In this document: positions 34,483-42,787 of the stretch, piece after piece
Position numbering within the stretch: the first letter of the stretch is position 1
Layout: every line of letters begins with the position of its first letter
Source: Variovorax saccharolyticus
GTDB taxonomy: Bacteria; Pseudomonadota; Gammaproteobacteria; Burkholderiales; Burkholderiaceae_C
Assembly (NCBI RefSeq): GCF_030316765.1
Contig: NZ_JASZYT010000004.1
Location: 186,001-250,000, forward strand
Direction of reading: 5' to 3'
DNA length: 64,000 bases
The notes under the pieces: generated by a model
Databases searched by the model: none
Told to the model about the DNA's origin: nothing
What the model saw: the letters and a program-made list of their open reading frames with translations, nothing else
Translations under genes and position numbers: made by a program

Positions 34483-35610
34483 TCAATCCAGTTTCTTGCG
34501 CGTGACGAAGCGGGCGACGCCGAGCAGCACCACGGCATAGAGCGCCAGGATCGCGCAGTTCCTGAGGATCAGCGACCACACGTTGCCGGCCAGGAACAGG
34601 GTGCGGATCAGCTCCATGAAGTAGGTCGCTGGCAGCGCGTGGCCCACGATGCGGATGACGGTCGGCACGTTGCGCAGGTCGAACAGGAAGCCCGACAGCA
34701 TCAGCGACGGCAGGAAGCTCGAGATCAGCGCCACCTGGCTGGCGAGAAACTGGTTGCGCGTCACCGAGGAGATGACCAGGCCCACGCCCACCGCGACCAG
34801 CAGGTAGAGCATCGCGCTCGCGACGATGGCGATGAACGAGCCGTGCATCGGCACCTCGAACAGGAAGCGCGCGGCCGCCAGGCACAGCAGCAGCCCGAGC
34901 ATGCCGATGCCGAAGTAGGGAATGATCTTCGCCAGCAGGATCTCCACCGGCCGCACCGGCGTGACGAACAGGGCCTCCAGCGTGCCGCGCTCCCATTCGC
35001 GCGCCATCACGAGTGCCGTGAGGAAAGCGCCGACCAGCGTCATGATGAGCACGATCAGCCCCGGCACGAGGTACCAGGTGCTGGTGTTGGCGCTGTTGAA
35101 CCACAGCCGCTGCTCGATGCTGACCGAGCCCACGCCGGTCGCCGCTGCAGCGCCGCGGTCGGCCAGCCGGACCGCGTTCTGCGCCAACGCGCCGCTGGCG
35201 TAGCGCAGCACGATGCCCGCCTTGTTGGCGTCGGCGCCGTGCACGATCACCTGGATCACGGCGTCGCCGGACGCGAGCCGGCGCGAGAAGTCGCCGGGCA
35301 CGCGCACGATGCCGTCGACCCTGCGCTGGTGCATCAGCGCCTCGGCCTCGCGCATCGAGGTCAGCATCACCGGCGAGATGTAGGGCGTGAGCTGCAGGCC
35401 CGAGACCGCCTGCACGGCGGTGGGCGAAGTGTCTTCGAGCACCACGGCCATCGGCGCATTCCTGACGTCGAGCGAGAGCCCGTAGCCGAAGATCAGGATC
35501 AGGATGATCGGCAGCAGGATGCCGATGGCGATGCTGCTCGGGTCGCGCACCAGCTGCCGCGTCTCCTTGCGCGTGAGCGCGACCAGCCGTTGCCGGAAGC
35601 GGCTGGTCAT
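34483..35610 (-). CDS. ABC-2 type efflux permease, YbhS-like (first permease)
   Basis: A 375-residue ABC-2 permease with the same plan as its neighbour. The N-terminal KETRQLVRDPSSIAIGILLP runs into span one. A periplasmic domain follows, then the coupling motif AREWERGTLEALFVTPVRPVEI near 215-236 and five spans. The ATG overlaps the stop of the ATPase gene as ATGA. The two permeases are clearly related in sequence pattern and presumably form a heterodimer. Confidence 0.92.
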   Translation of the reverse strand: MTSRFRQRLVALTRKETRQLVRDPSSIAIGILLPIILILIFGYGLSLDVRNAPMAVVLEDTSPTAVQAVSGLQLTPYISPVMLTSMREAEALMHQRRVDGIVRVPGDFSRRLASGDAVIQVIVHGADANKAGIVLRYASGALAQNAVRLADRGAAAATGVGSVSIEQRLWFNSANTSTWYLVPGLIVLIMTLVGAFLTALVMAREWERGTLEALFVTPVRPVEILLAKIIPYFGIGMLGLLLCLAAARFLFEVPMHGSFIAIVASAMLYLLVAVGVGLVISSVTRNQFLASQVALISSFLPSLMLSGFLFDLRNVPTVIRIVGHALPATYFMELIRTLFLAGNVWSLILRNCAILALYAVVLLGVARFVTRKKLD

Positions 35611-37367
35611 GGGGCACCCTTCGCGGCATCGCGGGCCTGGGTCACGATGCCGATGAAGGCCTCCTCCATGCTGAGCCGGCCGTCCGGCGCGCTGCCGGCC
35701 TGCACGCGCACCTGCTGCGGCGTGCCGATGGCCAGCAGGCGGCCGGCGTCCTGGATCACGATGCGGTCGCAGTACTCGGCCTCTTCCATGAAGTGCGTGG
35801 TGATGATCACCGTCACGCCGGCCTCGGCCAGCGCCGTGATGCGGCGCCAGAACTCGCGCCGCGCGAGCGGGTCGGTGCCGCTGGTGGGCTCGTCGAGAAA
35901 CAGGATCTCGGGCTCGTGCAGCAGGCCGGTCGCCATCGCCAGGCGCTGCTTGAAGCCGCCGGGCAGCTGGCCGCTGGTCGCATGCGCCTGGCCGAGCAGG
36001 TCGAACTGCTGCAGCACCGTCTGCATGCGTTCGCGCAGCCGCTGCCCGCGCAGGCCGTAGGCGCCGCCGAAGAACTGCAGGTTCTCGGTGACCGTGAGGT
36101 TGCCGTAGAGCGCGAACTTCTGCGAGACGTAGCCGATCCGCCCGCGGGCCTGGGCCCGCGCGGTGCGCAGGTTCATGCCGGCCACCTGCAGGAAGCCGCT
36201 GCTGGCCGGAAGCAGCCCGCACAGCATGCGGAAGGTGGTGGTCTTGCCCGCGCCGTTGGGGCCGAGCAGGCCGAAGATCTCGCCGCGCCGGACATCGAAG
36301 CTGGTGCTCGCGACCGCGGTGAAATCGCCGAACCTGCGCACCAGGTCCTTGACCTCGATGACGACTTCCTTCGCGTCGACGGCTGCGGGCGGCGCCTGCG
36401 CGGGCGCCGCGGCCGCCGACATCTGCCGCGCGCGCAGCAGCACCATGAAGCCGTCTTCCAGGCGTGCGGGCACCGGTTCCGCCGCCGCGCCATCGAGCAG
36501 GGCGTCCAGGGCTGCGGCATCGGCGTCGGGCCGGCGGATGAAGCGCACCTCTCCGCCTTGCGGCACGGCATCGATGATCGACGCGGAGGCATCGAGGAGA
36601 CGCGCCTGCAGCGTGCGCGGCGCGGTGCCGGCGCGCGCCGTGGCGACGAAGCACAGGCCCTTGGCGTTGTCGCGCAGCTGCGCCGGCTCGCCCTGCGCGA
36701 TCAGCTGGCCGCCGTGCATCACGAAGACCTGCGCGCAGCGCTCGGCTTCGTCGAGGTAGGCGGTGCTGACGATCACGCTCAGCCGTTCTTCGTCGACCAG
36801 CTGCTGCACGATCTCCCACAGCTCGCGCCGCGACAGCGGATCGACGCCCACCGTCGGCTCGTCGAGCAGCAGAAGCTCGGGCGAGCGCACCAGCGTGCAG
36901 GCCAGCCCCAGCTTCTGCTTCATGCCGCCCGACAGCTTGCCGGCCGGCCGTGCCGTGAAGCGGCCGAGGTCGGTCATGGCCATCAGCCGCGCATAGCGCT
37001 GGCGCCGGGTTTCCGGGTCGACGCCATGCAGGTCGGCGTAGAGGTCGAGGTTCTCCTGCACGCTGAGGTCCTCGTAGAGGCCGAAGCGCTGCGGCATGTA
37101 GCTGATGCGGTCCTGCACCGCCTGCGGGTCTTTCGCGACATCGATGCCGAGCACCTCGAGCCGGCCCTGGTCGGCGCGCATCAGACCGGCCGCGAGCCGC
37201 AGCAGCGTGGTCTTGCCGGACCCGTCCGGGCCGACCAGCGCCGCCAGCGTGCCTGCGGGAATCTCGAGCGAGACGTCGTCGAGGGCCCGCGTGGCTTCGG
37301 CGGCGCCCTTCACGGCGAAGCGCTTGTGCAGGCCCTGCCCGGCCAGGGCGGGCGCCGCGGAGGCCAT
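35607..37367 (-). CDS. Fused double ABC ATPase of a drug exporter, YbhF-like
   Basis: A 586-residue protein with two nucleotide-binding domains. Domain 1 has Walker A GPDGSGKTT (about 38-46), signature LSGGMKQK and Walker B LLLLDEPTVGVDP. A linker of about 100 residues follows. Domain 2 has Walker A GPNGAGKTT, Walker B ILFLDEPTSGTDP and the degenerate signature LPGGFKQR instead of LSGGQ. YbhF-type ATPases have this fused form. The ATG overlaps the HlyD gene stop by one base. The Asp of domain 1 Walker A and Pro in the second signature suggest asymmetric sites. Confidence 0.92.
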   Translation of the reverse strand: MASAAPALAGQGLHKRFAVKGAAEATRALDDVSLEIPAGTLAALVGPDGSGKTTLLRLAAGLMRADQGRLEVLGIDVAKDPQAVQDRISYMPQRFGLYEDLSVQENLDLYADLHGVDPETRRQRYARLMAMTDLGRFTARPAGKLSGGMKQKLGLACTLVRSPELLLLDEPTVGVDPLSRRELWEIVQQLVDEERLSVIVSTAYLDEAERCAQVFVMHGGQLIAQGEPAQLRDNAKGLCFVATARAGTAPRTLQARLLDASASIIDAVPQGGEVRFIRRPDADAAALDALLDGAAAEPVPARLEDGFMVLLRARQMSAAAAPAQAPPAAVDAKEVVIEVKDLVRRFGDFTAVASTSFDVRRGEIFGLLGPNGAGKTTTFRMLCGLLPASSGFLQVAGMNLRTARAQARGRIGYVSQKFALYGNLTVTENLQFFGGAYGLRGQRLRERMQTVLQQFDLLGQAHATSGQLPGGFKQRLAMATGLLHEPEILFLDEPTSGTDPLARREFWRRITALAEAGVTVIITTHFMEEAEYCDRIVIQDAGRLLAIGTPQQVRVQAGSAPDGRLSMEEAFIGIVTQARDAAKGAP

Positions 37368-38392
37368 CAGCGAGCGCTCCCGGCGATGCGGGCGTCGCCG
37401 TCGAGCGCCAGCCGCACCGTCACCGGCATGCCCAGCCGCAGGCGGTCCGCAGGGTCGTCGGCCAGCACGCGGATCTCGTACACCAGGCTGCTGCGCAGCT
37501 GCTCGGTCTGCACGGTCTTGGGCGTGAATTCGGCCACCGAGGAGATGTAGCCGACCTTGCCCGCGAGCGGCTCGCCGGGGTGGCTGTCGGTCGACAGCGT
37601 GGCCGCCATGCCGGGCCGGATGCGTCCGAGGTCGGACTCGGTGACGTAGGCCCGCACCCACTTGGGGTCGGTGATCGCGAGCGTGAACACCGGGCGCTGC
37701 GGCGAGGCCATGTCGCCGGGCTCGAGCAGGCGCGCCCGCACCACCGCATCGATCGGCGCCACGAGGCGGGCTTCCTGCAGCTGGTGCCGCAGAACCGCCA
37801 GCGCCGCGGTGGCGACGTCGAGCTGCGCCTGCGCCTGGGCGATGTCTTCCTTGCGCGGGCCGGCGACCACGAGCTGCTGCGCCTTGCGCGTGTTCTCCAG
37901 CTGGGCCTCGGCCACCTTGCGGCGCGCCTGCGCAGCGTCCAGGTCCTGCTGGCTCACGGCACGGCCGGCAGTGGTCTGGCGGATTCCCTGCAGCCGCTCG
38001 AGCTGCTGGCGGGCCAGTTCGGCATCGGCCTGCGCGGCCGCGACCTGGGCCCGCGACTGCGCCACCTCCTCGGGCCGGCTGCCGGCCTTGAGCCGCTGCA
38101 GCGCCTGCGCCTGGCCGGCGATCTGGGCTTCGGCCTGGGCCGCCTGCAGCTCGAGGCTGCGGGTGTCGAGCTGGCCCAGCACCTGGCCGGCCTTCACGCG
38201 GTCGCCTTCCTGGACCTCGAGCCGGGCGATGCGCTCGCTGCCGTTGAAGGCCAGCGACACCTGGCGCAGGTCGACATTGCCGTAGAGCACCAGCTGGCTC
38301 GCATCGGCGGGCTGGCGGTGCAGGTACCAGGCGGCGAAGGCGGCGGCCGCGACCAGCACGAGGGCGCCGGCAATGAGGGGCTTCTTGTTCAT
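37367..38392 (-). CDS. HlyD/EmrA-type membrane fusion protein, YhiI/YbhG-like
   Basis: A 341-residue periplasmic adaptor. One N-terminal anchor helix (LIAGALVLVAAAAFAAWYL) is followed by a biotinyl-lipoyl-like half (VQEGDRVKAGQVLGQLD), a long coiled coil rich in Ala/Gln/Arg (about 100-200), the second lipoyl half (ARLVAPIDAVVRARLLEPGD) and the beta-barrel region. It bridges inner-membrane permeases to the outer channel. First gene of the efflux operon; its upstream region holds a tandem CAAATT run. Confidence 0.93.
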   Translation of the reverse strand: MNKKPLIAGALVLVAAAAFAAWYLHRQPADASQLVLYGNVDLRQVSLAFNGSERIARLEVQEGDRVKAGQVLGQLDTRSLELQAAQAEAQIAGQAQALQRLKAGSRPEEVAQSRAQVAAAQADAELARQQLERLQGIRQTTAGRAVSQQDLDAAQARRKVAEAQLENTRKAQQLVVAGPRKEDIAQAQAQLDVATAALAVLRHQLQEARLVAPIDAVVRARLLEPGDMASPQRPVFTLAITDPKWVRAYVTESDLGRIRPGMAATLSTDSHPGEPLAGKVGYISSVAEFTPKTVQTEQLRSSLVYEIRVLADDPADRLRLGMPVTVRLALDGDARIAGSAR

Positions 38393-38454
38393 GGTTGCTC
38401 TCGCGCGCCGGAGAAAGGCGCAGGGTCCTGTTCGGGTGAGTGCCGCTATCGTAT

Positions 38455-38478
38455 CAAATTCAAATTCAAATTCAAACT
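38455..38478. repeat. Tandem hexamer (CAAATT)3-CAAACT upstream of the efflux operon
   Basis: Four consecutive six-base units lie about 65-90 bases upstream of the HlyD-type gene, in the only AT-rich patch of that gap. The run is in the promoter area and could set spacing or bind a regulator. A change in unit number would alter promoter geometry. No efflux regulator gene is adjacent. Confidence 0.6.
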
Positions 38479-38702
38479 CTAATTTCAAGGATGACCGGAA
38501 CGACCACCAGGGCTTGGGAGCTGCCGCCGGGGAGAGTCGCCCCGATTGCCGGCGGATTGCGTGAACTATGTCGATTTGGGCCGGATAAGTTCGGCGGCCC
38601 GCCCGGGGCCGGTCTGCTGGCGCTCTTAAAGTCGGAATGAAAGGCAACAGCGTGCGGAACGCGCCGGGGAATGGGCCTCGGCCGAGCCCGGCGAAGTCCT
38701 TC

Positions 38703-39269
38703 ATGACATTCAAGAAACTCCGGATCACCGGGCCCGGGGCTGCTCCCTACCAGCTCGGTGAGCCCATGCTCGTCCACGACGCCAACGTTCTGCTCGGGAC
38801 GCTGGACCCCGTGCCGGTCTCCAGCGACGGCACGGAGATCCACATCGAGCATTTCGAGCCGACGCGGGTCGTGCGCGAGGAGCAGCGGCACCTCGGTCGC
38901 CTGGTGTTCCTGGAGATCTGCGCCTTCATCTCGGAGAACTTCCACCAGGTGCAGGCGATCAGCTTCGCCTTCACCCGCGAGGTGAGCGTGCTGGGCGGCG
39001 GGGTCCAGCAGGCCGCGGCGCGGGTGGAAACCATGGACCGCATCGGCGCGGTCAACCTCCAGATCCGGCCCAAGGCGGACGCGCTGCCCGGGCAGTTCGT
39101 GGTCTCCGGGCTGTGGGTCTACAGCGAATCGAGCATGGCCGCGCTGCGGGTGGTGCTCGAGGAGCAGCGGGCGCTCTATCGCGCGCGGCCGATCGCCATC
39201 GGCGTGGCCGACCGGCCCGGCGTGCGGGCGGCGCTGCGCCGGCTGATCTCGCGGCGAAGGGACGGCTAG
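38703..39269 (+). CDS. Hypothetical protein, unrecognised family
   Basis: A protein of about 188 residues (a start 22 codons upstream at 38637 is possible). It reads as a stable globular alpha/beta protein: MTFKKLRITGPG, then alternating strands (VLLGTLDPVPV; IEHFEPTRVV), a helix FLEICAFISENFHQVQAI, strands, and a basic C-terminus RRLISRRRDG. It has no signal peptide or membrane span. Codon use matches its neighbours. I do not recognise the family. It stands between the efflux operon and the GntR gene, divergent from the former. Confidence 0.65.
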   Translation: MTFKKLRITGPGAAPYQLGEPMLVHDANVLLGTLDPVPVSSDGTEIHIEHFEPTRVVREEQRHLGRLVFLEICAFISENFHQVQAISFAFTREVSVLGGGVQQAAARVETMDRIGAVNLQIRPKADALPGQFVVSGLWVYSESSMAALRVVLEEQRALYRARPIAIGVADRPGVRAALRRLISRRRDG

Positions 39270-39328
39270 CGACCGCCCGGCGCGCCGCATGCGCGCCGTG
39301 GCGCTCCAGCGGGCACAATATGGATTTC

Positions 39329-39341
39329 GTATACCGCGTAC
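39329..39341. promoter_or_regulatory. Possible autoregulatory site of the GntR gene
   Basis: GTATACCGCGTAC lies 11-23 bases upstream of the GntR ATG and shares GTATACC with the 12-base motif found at promoters at 43.6 and 51.3 kb. It is only a partial match, so autoregulation is tentative. Confidence 0.35.
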
Positions 39342-39351
39342 CGCTGGAGCA

Positions 39352-40032
39352 ATGGAAGCACTGAACACCGATGGCAAACTGGGCGAGCGCCATGCGCCGC
39401 TGACGAAGCTTGTCCTGACGGCGCTGCGCGAGCGCATCCTGAGCGGCGAACTGGCACCGGGGGAGCGGCTCGTCGAGGGCCGCCTTTCCGAAGAGCTGGG
39501 CGTGTCGCGCATGCCGGTGCGCGAGGCGCTGCGCGCCCTGGCCTCCGAGGGCATCGTCGCGATCGAACCGCGGCGCGGCGCGACCGTCACCACCTTCACC
39601 AAGGAGCAGATCAAGGAGATGGTGGAGGTGCGCGCGACGCTGGAGGCGCTCAACGCCAAGCTGGCGGCGCGGCGCCATGACCCGGTGCAGATCGCCAAGC
39701 TCGAGCGCATCCTGGCGGAAGGATCGCAGCTCACCAGCGACGACGACCTGGCGCGCATCTCGGCGCTGAACCTCGAGTTCCATGAAGCCCTGGGCAACGT
39801 CGCCGCCAACTCGGTGCTGCAGGACATCATGCGTTCGCTGCGCGAGCGCACCGCGCTGTTCTTCACGGTGAACAACCGCGAGCGCATGCACGCGAACTGG
39901 CAGGAGCACGCCGCCATCCTGCGCGCGGTGGTGGCCGGCGACGCCGAACTGGCGTCGCTGCTGGCCGCGCGCCATGTCTACAGCGCGGCCGAGCTGCCGG
40001 TCTCGCTGCCTCCGGCGCTGCCGAAGGACTGA
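39352..40032 (+). CDS. GntR-family regulator, FCD subfamily
   Basis: A 226-residue regulator. The winged helix at about 15-80 contains RLSEELGVSRMPVREALRALASEGIV. The FCD ligand domain follows, with metal/ligand-binding Asp/His positions in ARISALNLEFHEALG and NWQEHAAILRAV. FCD proteins bind small organic acids or amino acid derivatives. Its short operator type (GTATAC-like dyads) matches the repeated ATACTGTAT sites near three downstream promoter regions, so it is the best candidate regulator of the 40-53 kb genes. The ATG chosen gives a normal N-terminus; an in-frame start 21 codons upstream would cover the putative operator. Confidence 0.9.
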   Translation: MEALNTDGKLGERHAPLTKLVLTALRERILSGELAPGERLVEGRLSEELGVSRMPVREALRALASEGIVAIEPRRGATVTTFTKEQIKEMVEVRATLEALNAKLAARRHDPVQIAKLERILAEGSQLTSDDDLARISALNLEFHEALGNVAANSVLQDIMRSLRERTALFFTVNNRERMHANWQEHAAILRAVVAGDAELASLLAARHVYSAAELPVSLPPALPKD

Positions 40033-40112
40033 GCCCCCACGCTCGTCACTTCGTGTACTCGCTGCCCCCCGAGGGGGTGCAGCCCGCCTTGGGGCGGCCC
40101 GGCGGCGGACTG
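40033..40112. repeat. GC-rich intergenic hairpin element at a convergent junction
   Basis: Between the convergent GntR and cyclodeaminase-type genes lie two stable hairpins: CCCCC-CGA-GGGGG (40065-40077) and CCGCC-TTGG-GGCGG (40084-40097). Very similar sequences occur between genes in Comamonadaceae genomes, as I recall, and may end transcription from both sides. This recollection supports the lineage assignment. Confidence 0.6.
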
Positions 40113-40126
40113 AGCCGGGCGCCCGC

Positions 40127-41041
40127 TCAGCGTTGGCCGAGGCGGCGCCAGGCGAGTCCGGCCAGCGCCACGTCCTCCAGGCCGACGCCGACCGACTTGT
40201 AGATCGTGATGTCGTCGCCGGCTTGGCGACCGGCCACCCGGCCGCCCACGAGTTCCGCCAGTTCGACGATCTTCTCCTCGGGCAGCACGCCGGCCCCGGC
40301 CTGCACCAGTTCGCCGGCCTCGCGCAGCGACTGCGGCCGCCATTCGACCGCCACCAGTGCCGCGCGCGACAGCGCCGCATCGTCGAGTTCGCGGGTGTGG
40401 GGCAGGCTCGATCCGATGGCCGCGACGAAGCAGCCCGGCGGCAGGCGTTCGCCCGCGAACAGCGGCGTGGTCGCGCGCGACGCCGTGACGACCAGGTCGG
40501 CGCCATCGAGGGCCTCGTCGGGCCCGCACAGCCGCACCGGCACGCCGCTCTCGGCGGCCAGGCTTTCGGCCAGGCCGGCGCTGGGGCGGGGCGTGCAGAC
40601 GCGGATGCACCCGAGGCCGAAAGCCGCCGCCAATTGCACGGCATGGGCCCGGCCCTGGGTGCCGGCGCCGAACAGCGCCAGGGTCCGCGACTCCGGACGC
40701 GCCAGGTGGCGGGCCGCGATCACCGAGCAGGCGGCGGTGCGCAGCCGGGTGATCGCGCCGGCGTCGAACGAGGCCAGCGGCCGGCCGTCCTCGGCCGAGA
40801 ACAGCAGGATGACGAAGGAGAACTTGCCTTCGATCGTGGTGTAGACCTTGGCGCCGGCCACGCCCTGGCCCGGAATGACCGCGCCCAGCGTCGAGAGCTT
40901 GACGCCGCCTGCTTCGGTGCGCACGCGCTCCTGCATGGCGGCCGTGCCCGCGCCGAAGCGCAGGAAGGCGTCGCGCAGCACCTGCTGCGCATCGGCCGGC
41001 GAGACCAGTGCCTCGACCATCGAATCGGTGATGTGTTGCAT
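40127..41041 (-). CDS. Ornithine cyclodeaminase / mu-crystallin family reductase
   Basis: A 304-residue Rossmann enzyme. The nucleotide motif LALFGAGTQGRAHAVQL lies near 120-136 and the substrate-side strand GAKVYTTIEGKF near 63-74. Relatives include ornithine cyclodeaminase, ketimine reductases, and alanine or N-substituted amino acid dehydrogenases, so an imine reduction or amine oxidation is likely. It is the last gene of the minus-strand operon led by the diiron enzyme at 42788-43528. A nitrogenous intermediate in the pathway fits. Confidence 0.85.
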   Translation of the reverse strand: MQHITDSMVEALVSPADAQQVLRDAFLRFGAGTAAMQERVRTEAGGVKLSTLGAVIPGQGVAGAKVYTTIEGKFSFVILLFSAEDGRPLASFDAGAITRLRTAACSVIAARHLARPESRTLALFGAGTQGRAHAVQLAAAFGLGCIRVCTPRPSAGLAESLAAESGVPVRLCGPDEALDGADLVVTASRATTPLFAGERLPPGCFVAAIGSSLPHTRELDDAALSRAALVAVEWRPQSLREAGELVQAGAGVLPEEKIVELAELVGGRVAGRQAGDDITIYKSVGVGLEDVALAGLAWRRLGQR

Positions 41042-41059
41042 GGGGAATCCGCGTCCGGG

Positions 41060-41809
41060 TCAGAAGGCGATGGCTTCGCGCAACAGCAGCGCGATGGCGC
41101 CGAAAGCCGACAGGGCCAGCAGCAGGCCGCGCACCGCTGCGCGCGACACGCGGCGGTTGAGCGGCCCCGAGATCGCGAAGCCGGCGATCATCAGCGGCAG
41201 CAGCCAGGCGCTGAGCCACATCTCGTGCCGCCCGAAGCGGCCGATGCTCGCGAGCATCACCAGCGAAAAGGCGGCACCGGCGAAGAACACGCAGCCCAGC
41301 GTGGCGCGCAGCCGCGGCGGCGGCAGGTACTGCATCACCAGCGCGAACGGCGGCGCACCCGCGGAGGTGATCGTGCCCATGAGCCCCGAGGCGATGCCGG
41401 CGCCGACCATGTTGCCGCGCGAGGCGTCGATGCGGCGGCCGCTCAGGCTCAAGACGACGCCGGCCAGGATGAACAGCGCGAACATCACGGTCAGCAGTTC
41501 GGCGGGCAGGAGCAGCAGGCAGACCGCCGCGCCCAGCGTGCCGACGACGCGACCGACCAGCGCCATCCCCGCGGCACCCCAGTCGACCTGATCGAACTCG
41601 CGCAACGCCGACATCAGCGCCAGCGGCCCGCCGAGCGCGAGCAGCGGGCCCGGCGCCAGCTCCGGGTAGAACAGGGCGGCGATCGGCGCCGAGAACATCG
41701 CGAAGCCGACGCCGCCGATGCCCTGCAGGCAGGCACCCACAAGCACCATCGCGGCCATGCCGGCGTAGTGGCCCAGGCTCATGCCCTCGGGCAGCAGGGA
41801 AGCGATCAT
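41060..41809 (-). CDS. TauE/SafE-family membrane exporter
   Basis: A 249-residue inner-membrane protein with seven to eight hydrophobic segments and the TauE/SafE pattern of two repeats (GACLQGIGGVGFAMFSAP near 22-39; GLMGTITSAGAPPFALVM near 140-157). The family exports anions such as sulfite, sulfoacetate or other small organic acids. The ATG overlaps the stop of the ferredoxin gene as ATGA. It may remove a toxic product or import a counter-anion for the pathway. Confidence 0.85.
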   Translation of the reverse strand: MIASLLPEGMSLGHYAGMAAMVLVGACLQGIGGVGFAMFSAPIAALFYPELAPGPLLALGGPLALMSALREFDQVDWGAAGMALVGRVVGTLGAAVCLLLLPAELLTVMFALFILAGVVLSLSGRRIDASRGNMVGAGIASGLMGTITSAGAPPFALVMQYLPPPRLRATLGCVFFAGAAFSLVMLASIGRFGRHEMWLSAWLLPLMIAGFAISGPLNRRVSRAAVRGLLLALSAFGAIALLLREAIAF

Positions 41810-42105
41810 TTGCGGATGTCGCGCGGCTGCCAGGAGACGGCGACATCGCCGGTCACGAAGGTCTGGCAGGCCATGCGCCAACCTTGCTTCATCTCGTCCT
41901 CGGAAAGGTGCCTGCGCTCCTTCGCCTTGATGGCATCGGTGTGGTGCAGGCCGGACTCGATGCGGCACTTGCAGGTGCCGCACAGGCCGCCGCCGCACTT
42001 GAACGGGATGCCGCCCTGTTCGCGCAGCGAGATGCGCAGCAGATTGCCGCCTTCGGGCGCGGTCACGACCTTGGCGTTGTTGCTGATGAATGTGATCTGG
42101 ATCAT
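41806..42105 (-). CDS. 2Fe-2S ferredoxin (first)
   Basis: A 99-residue plant-type ferredoxin with cluster ligands C37, C42, C45 and C80 (FKCGGGLCGTCKCRI; MACQTFV). It probably carries electrons from the reductase at 45702-46709 to the diiron enzyme. The shorter ATG start was chosen since MIQITF is the first beta strand; GGAGGGAAAGGAGG lies around the start. Two different ferredoxins in one operon is unusual. Confidence 0.88.
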   Translation of the reverse strand: MIQITFISNNAKVVTAPEGGNLLRISLREQGGIPFKCGGGLCGTCKCRIESGLHHTDAIKAKERRHLSEDEMKQGWRMACQTFVTGDVAVSWQPRDIRK

Positions 42106-42142
42106 GGAGGGAAAGGAGGCAGCGCGGGGGAAGGGCGTGGAT

Positions 42143-42436
42143 TCAGGTCGGCACCAGACGCACGTCGGCATCGTCCTCGTGCACCAGCTGCCGCAAGGCG
42201 GCGCGCGCCAGCTCGACGGTCTCGAACTTCTCGAAGAACTTGACCGGCACGTGGTTCACGACCTCGGGCGGCGTCTCGTCGATCACGGCGACGCGGCAGT
42301 CCGATGCCACCTCCGCGATCACGAAGCGCGCCTTGCAGCGGCCGAAGAACAGGTAGTCGCAGGACTCGATGCGGCGCAGCCCCTCGACGAGCTCGGTGCG
42401 GAACTGGCCTGGCCTGCTGGTCAGTATCAGGTACAT
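42143..42436 (-). CDS. Small protein of unknown family between two ferredoxin genes
   Basis: A 97-residue soluble protein beginning MYLILTSRPGQFRTELVEGL. It has a beta-alpha-beta feel (DYLFFGRCKARFVIAEV; CRVAVIDETPPEVVNHVPV) and an acidic C-terminal part. It contains two cysteines in the first half only and no cluster motif. Its fixed position between the ferredoxins and 13 bases after the second suggests a small subunit or coupling protein of the oxygenase system, by analogy with small effector proteins of diiron monooxygenases. I do not recognise the family. Confidence 0.7.
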   Translation of the reverse strand: MYLILTSRPGQFRTELVEGLRRIESCDYLFFGRCKARFVIAEVASDCRVAVIDETPPEVVNHVPVKFFEKFETVELARAALRQLVHEDDADVRLVPT

Positions 42437-42449
42437 GGTCGGTGGGGCC

Positions 42450-42755
42450 TCAGGCCGCGAGGGCGTCTTCCTGCGCCAGCTCGATGTCTTGCTGGACCCA
42501 GAGCTGGCAGGCCAGGCGCCAGCCGGCGTCGAGCCGCTCGCCGAGCTGCTTCTTCTCCTTCCAGTTCGGCGGCGGCAGGTGTTCGGCGCCGGCCAGCACG
42601 CGGCAGGCGCACTTCGAGCACTTGCCCATGCCGCACTCGTAGCGCAGGTGCGGATAGGGAAACTGCTTGATGCCGGCGCGCACCACCAAGTTGGTGTTGT
42701 CCTTGACCTCGTCGCGATAGATCTGGCCGCCTTTGTGGAAGGTGATGATGGGCAT
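42450..42755 (-). CDS. 2Fe-2S ferredoxin (second)
   Basis: A 101-residue plant-type ferredoxin with ligands C41, C46, C49 and C83 (YECGMGKCSKCACRV; LACQLWVQQD). It differs clearly from the first ferredoxin, so the two are not a recent duplication. It starts 32 bases after the diiron enzyme gene. Likely direct electron donor to that enzyme. Confidence 0.88.
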   Translation of the reverse strand: MPIITFHKGGQIYRDEVKDNTNLVVRAGIKQFPYPHLRYECGMGKCSKCACRVLAGAEHLPPPNWKEKKQLGERLDAGWRLACQLWVQQDIELAQEDALAA

Positions 42756-42787
42756 GCGCGCGGCGGATGGGTGGGATCGGGGGTGGC

